64,000 nucleotides of DNA from the NCBI GenBank assembly GCA_013433145.1, contig CM024169.1, positions 3,162,001-3,226,000 of the forward strand. Reading direction: 5' to 3'. Below the pieces are notes generated by a model. That model saw only the letters and a list, made by a program, of their open reading frames with translations, made no database searches and was not told the origin of the DNA. The number at the start of each line of letters is the position of its first letter. Position 1 is the stretch's first letter. This document shows positions 62,501 through 64,000 of this stretch, piece by piece. The position numbers and the translations under genes were made by a program. The DNA is from Ascaris suum (lineage: Eukaryota > Nematoda > Chromadorea > Rhabditida > Ascarididae).

Positions 62501-63291
62501 GTATCAGCACAAATCGCATGTATATAGCGATATCAAGAAACAAAGAAATAAAAGCAATGCATTTATTCGAAGAATTGCTTCAACCTATGTACTACCGAAC
62601 AACGATAGCATGTCTTTTTTAAAGCATAAATATCCTCAACGATAAGCAATAATACAGATTCAACATTTACCAACAAAACATACAGACTCAACAACGAGTT
62701 GACTCAAACAAGGTTTTTCAAAAAATTTCCGAATAATGAAAAACAGAAACACTCACTTCGAAATCTTTCCAGACGAATGGCTGACCACATGAGACGCATT
62801 CGATGGGAAGGTTACAATTGTCAAACGCGCTCACTAACTGCAAACAAAAACTGCCAGTAGAATACGGGAAAGTGACGAAACAGTACTGTAACCTATGCCT
62901 CGTAGTGCCTTAAGAAGCAAAAAGCATTTCTTCAAGAGCCATGTTTCAGAACATATATTTTAGCTCACCAAATGTATTTATTTAAAACTCTCCTTTCAGA
63001 TGCTTCACGTTTGAGCAACTAGAATCAAAAATGCTACCTGCGTCCATCTCAAATATCGATGGGGATTTAGTGCAGGTGAAATAATATCAGATCAACAATT
63101 GGATGGCTTACCTGTTGATTGAGACACACTAAGCATGCATAATGGCCGCACGCTTCGAGGCAATAGGCTTCCGGGCTTGCTCGGTTCAGACAGATTACAC
63201 ATTCGGGTGGACAGCCGTCATCGGAATCACCTTTCGATTGTACCAACGAGTTGGAAAGATCGTTCAAAAATTCCTCAATTATGCTCAACAT
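56536..63291 (-). CDS. RING-IBR-RING (RBR) E3 ubiquitin ligase, seven exons
   Basis: Exons in transcript order: 63291-63112, 62837-62757, 59814-59668, 59289-59141, 57921-57792, 57006-56842, 56736-56536. All join in phase (350 residues). RING1: C31, C34, C48, H50, C53, C56, C74, C77. IBR: C126, C131, C146, C149, C154, C157, H162, C167. RING2: C195, C200, C210, C215, C218, C223, C226, with GCSHM giving C210 as the predicted catalytic cysteine that accepts ubiquitin from E2 before transfer to substrate. The first RING2 pair is spaced CX4C, not the usual CX2C. The overall sequence looks closest to the RBR module of DEAH11/12-type helicases rather than Ariadne, since no Ariadne domain follows. The ATG at 63,291 is the simplest start, but an in-frame TAA just upstream shows only that this exon does not extend further; helicase exons could lie beyond the window. 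The last exon is the least certain. Confidence 0.85.
57624..57660. repeat. Perfect 13-bp hairpin, 11-base loop
   Basis: TCCATTCTTTGGT (57624-57636) is the exact reverse complement of 57648-57660. It lies in the intron between RBR exons 5 and 6. Confidence 0.9.
59815..62756. other. Second intron of the RBR gene
   Basis: A 2.9-kb intron between the RING1 end and the pre-IBR exon. ORFs here (for example on the minus strand at 60,910-61,245) are short, hydrophobic and unrecognised. I see no RNA gene or repeat. Confidence 0.55.
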
Positions 63292-64000
63292 CACAAATTA
63301 TTGAAACAATAGTCGGCTACAAACACTGCTTCAAGCACTGTTGCCTTACAGCTTCGCGTTTACTCGATCGCGTACATATCTGCTCGTGCTATAGATACAC
63401 ACACCCACAAGTAAACCACAAAATGCTCTGCGATAAGAGTTAGTAATATTACGAGATAAAGAAAAGAGTCGAAGCCTAGCCCTCATAAGCAGATCAATAT
63501 TGAGGTTCCACAATATATCAGCGTTCAACATCCAAGCTTTCAAGGTGAGACTTTTTACATTTGCCAATGCCCTATCAACCGATATGACAGGATCGCGCCT
63601 GTTGAGCTTTATATAAAGGGGGAAGAAAGGCGACAAGGAAGAAAATGTGGAACAGTCGTAACAATAGGTCATACTCAATGCAGCGAATAAAAAGAAAGCT
63701 AAGAAGCGAGCATGACAACAACAATCTTTGCTTATAACTGTCACTCCAAATCATTTCACGTATGCGAAATTGCATAGCTATTGTTGCACAGCAAAGAATC
63801 AACGCACATTCGATCCCTATAATGAATTAAAATAAAAGACATCAAAATTTGCTGCCAACTTAAAGAAGACGACACGACTCGGTCCCGTCATAACATCATA
63901 AAGAAATCTAACGTAGCCCCACACGTGGACTGCATTGATTTCAAAAATATATTATTTTCGTAGAAAACAAATGTTTTTATTGATACATGCAAAATGAAAA
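63292..64000. other. Upstream of the RBR exon 1
   Basis: A 132-codon minus-strand ORF (63346-63744) is open but unrecognised, with a hydrophobic start. It could be an upstream exon region, the 5'UTR or chance. A TTTGTAG acceptor-like site at about 63,315 (minus strand) could serve trans-splicing or an upstream intron. Confidence 0.3.

Noticed and set aside
63346..63744. 132-residue minus-strand ORF as an RBR exon
   Set aside because: No similarity recognised and no splice join to RBR exon 1 in frame; kept only as a note on the upstream region.
1..64000. CRISPR arrays, operons, riboswitches, bacterial defence systems
   Set aside because: The window is eukaryotic with spliced genes; no regularly spaced repeats or prokaryotic gene signals were seen.

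Overview
This is a eukaryotic window, almost certainly from a nematode and probably a parasitic one with a large, intron-rich genome. The evidence is: genes broken into short exons with GT/AG junctions and T-rich 3' splice sites; a strong splice acceptor 15 bases before a start codon, as expected for spliced-leader trans-splicing; an invertebrate amine receptor; and non-LTR retrotransposon remains that, from memory, resemble nematode copies. The long introns suggest an ascarid-like (clade III) worm, but that is inference. There are no bacterial features.

Layout. From 1.3 to 2.0 kb a minus-strand coding-like segment lies head-to-head with the main gene and is either an unresolved neighbour or a decayed gene. 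From 2,250 to 47,882 on the plus strand runs one 20-exon gene for Rpn2/PSMD1, the largest non-ATPase subunit of the 26S proteasome base (about 1,030 residues). Its intron 13 (16.7 kb) holds a complete six-exon gene on the opposite strand (29,136 to 22,234). That gene encodes a 521-residue rhodopsin-family receptor most like 5-HT2 serotonin receptors, and its exon phases join without a break. Intron 14 (11.2 kb) holds repeats, a hairpin and one orphan minus-strand exon candidate.

From 49.8 to 53.3 kb lies a composite mobile element. Inverted arms of about 240 bp enclose a plus-strand OTU-protease relic and a minus-strand reverse-transcriptase relic. The arms and OTU motif suggest a Mutator-like DNA transposon invaded by a non-LTR element. 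Two plus-strand ORFs of unknown origin lie at 55.2 to 55.7 kb. From 63,291 down to 56,536 on the minus strand is a seven-exon RING-IBR-RING (RBR) E3 ubiquitin ligase gene of about 350 residues, possibly the 3' part of a larger gene. It converges on rpn-2.

Functionally, rpn-2 and the RBR ligase both belong to the ubiquitin-proteasome pathway, acting respectively in substrate degradation and in ubiquitin attachment. Their adjacency is probably chance. The nested receptor is unrelated to either. Strand composition (T-rich on the plus strand across rpn-2, A- and C-rich across the RBR region) follows the two transcription units and flips in the transposon zone between them.
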